Assembly: GCA_964596775.1 (NCBI GenBank)
Contig: CAZQVN010000098.1
Span: forward strand, 1 to 8,235
Origin: CAZQVN01 sp964596775
GTDB lineage: Bacteria; Eisenbacteria; RBG-16-71-46; JABDJR01; JAWXBZ01
Length of the DNA: 8,235 bases
Direction of reading: 5' to 3'
Shown: positions 8,169-8,235 of the stretch, one piece after another
Layout of the letters: each line of letters starts with the position of its first letter
Position numbering within the stretch: the stretch's first letter is position 1
The notes under the pieces: generated by a model
What the model saw: only the letters and a program-made list of their open reading frames with translations
The model's database searches: none
What the model was told of the DNA's origin: nothing
Translations under genes and position numbers: made by a program

Positions 8169-8235
8169 TGTGACGCTTGTCGGCTCACGTGCTTCTGCGG
8201 TCCGGACGCCGTTCTCCCCCTCGGGGGACGCTCCG
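8145..8235 (-). other. Upstream edge region, possible end of a further minus-strand gene
   Basis: One minus-strand frame stays open from the window edge to a TGA at 8147-8145 (29 codons, ending SVTLTLHDPA). Its third positions are mostly G/C, so it could be the C-terminus of a gene lying upstream, though 29 codons prove little. An alternative is a plus-strand frame from ATG 8128 that runs open to the edge (36 codons, MSGKWYQAGS...), with no clear ribosome site. A 6-bp GC stem (8215-8220 with 8223-8228) is also here. No function is claimed for any of these. Confidence 0.25.

Overview
The window is a gene-dense, GC-rich stretch of bacterial chromosome carrying seven genes. No gene-free gap exceeds about 140 bases, and I see no RNA gene, mobile element or CRISPR array. 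Predicted signal peptides and a probable outer-membrane beta-barrel protein point to a Gram-negative cell envelope. High GC and a DUF2330-type protein would fit a deltaproteobacterial/myxobacterial or similar lineage, but the sequence does not fix the phylum.

Region 1 (3-4942, plus strand) is a compact run that looks like one operon. It holds an acetyl-CoA acetyltransferase (thiolase, 5' end outside the window), a predicted exported prolyl oligopeptidase with a Lys/Ala/Pro-rich N-terminal extension, a 3-hydroxybutyryl-CoA dehydrogenase, and a small predicted outer-membrane barrel protein. The last gene starts 14 bases inside the dehydrogenase. Thiolase and dehydrogenase catalyse neighbouring steps of CoA-thioester metabolism (acetoacetyl-CoA and (S)-3-hydroxybutyryl-CoA; beta-oxidation or butanoate pathway). 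The peptidase and barrel protein have no obvious biochemical link to that chemistry.

Region 2 (4943-6083, plus strand) is an 85-base gap with a possible extended -10 promoter and a strong Shine-Dalgarno sequence, then a DUF2330-type exported protein with a Cys cluster after the signal peptide and a C-terminal hydrophobic/Arg tail.

Region 3 (6123-8095, minus strand) converges on region 2 across a 39-base junction. It is a two-gene unit: a class I SAM-dependent methyltransferase and, 5 bases downstream, a membrane-anchored SGNH-hydrolase-like protein in which the usual block III Asn appears to be Glu. A good sigma70-like promoter candidate lies just upstream of the methyltransferase. The last ~90 bases may hold the end of a further minus-strand gene, but this is weak.

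Nothing here amounts to a clearly new multi-gene system. The points most worth a second look are the peptidase and barrel genes embedded in a CoA-metabolism operon, the histone-H1-like linker on the peptidase, the termini of the DUF2330 protein, and the variant SGNH protein paired with a methyltransferase.
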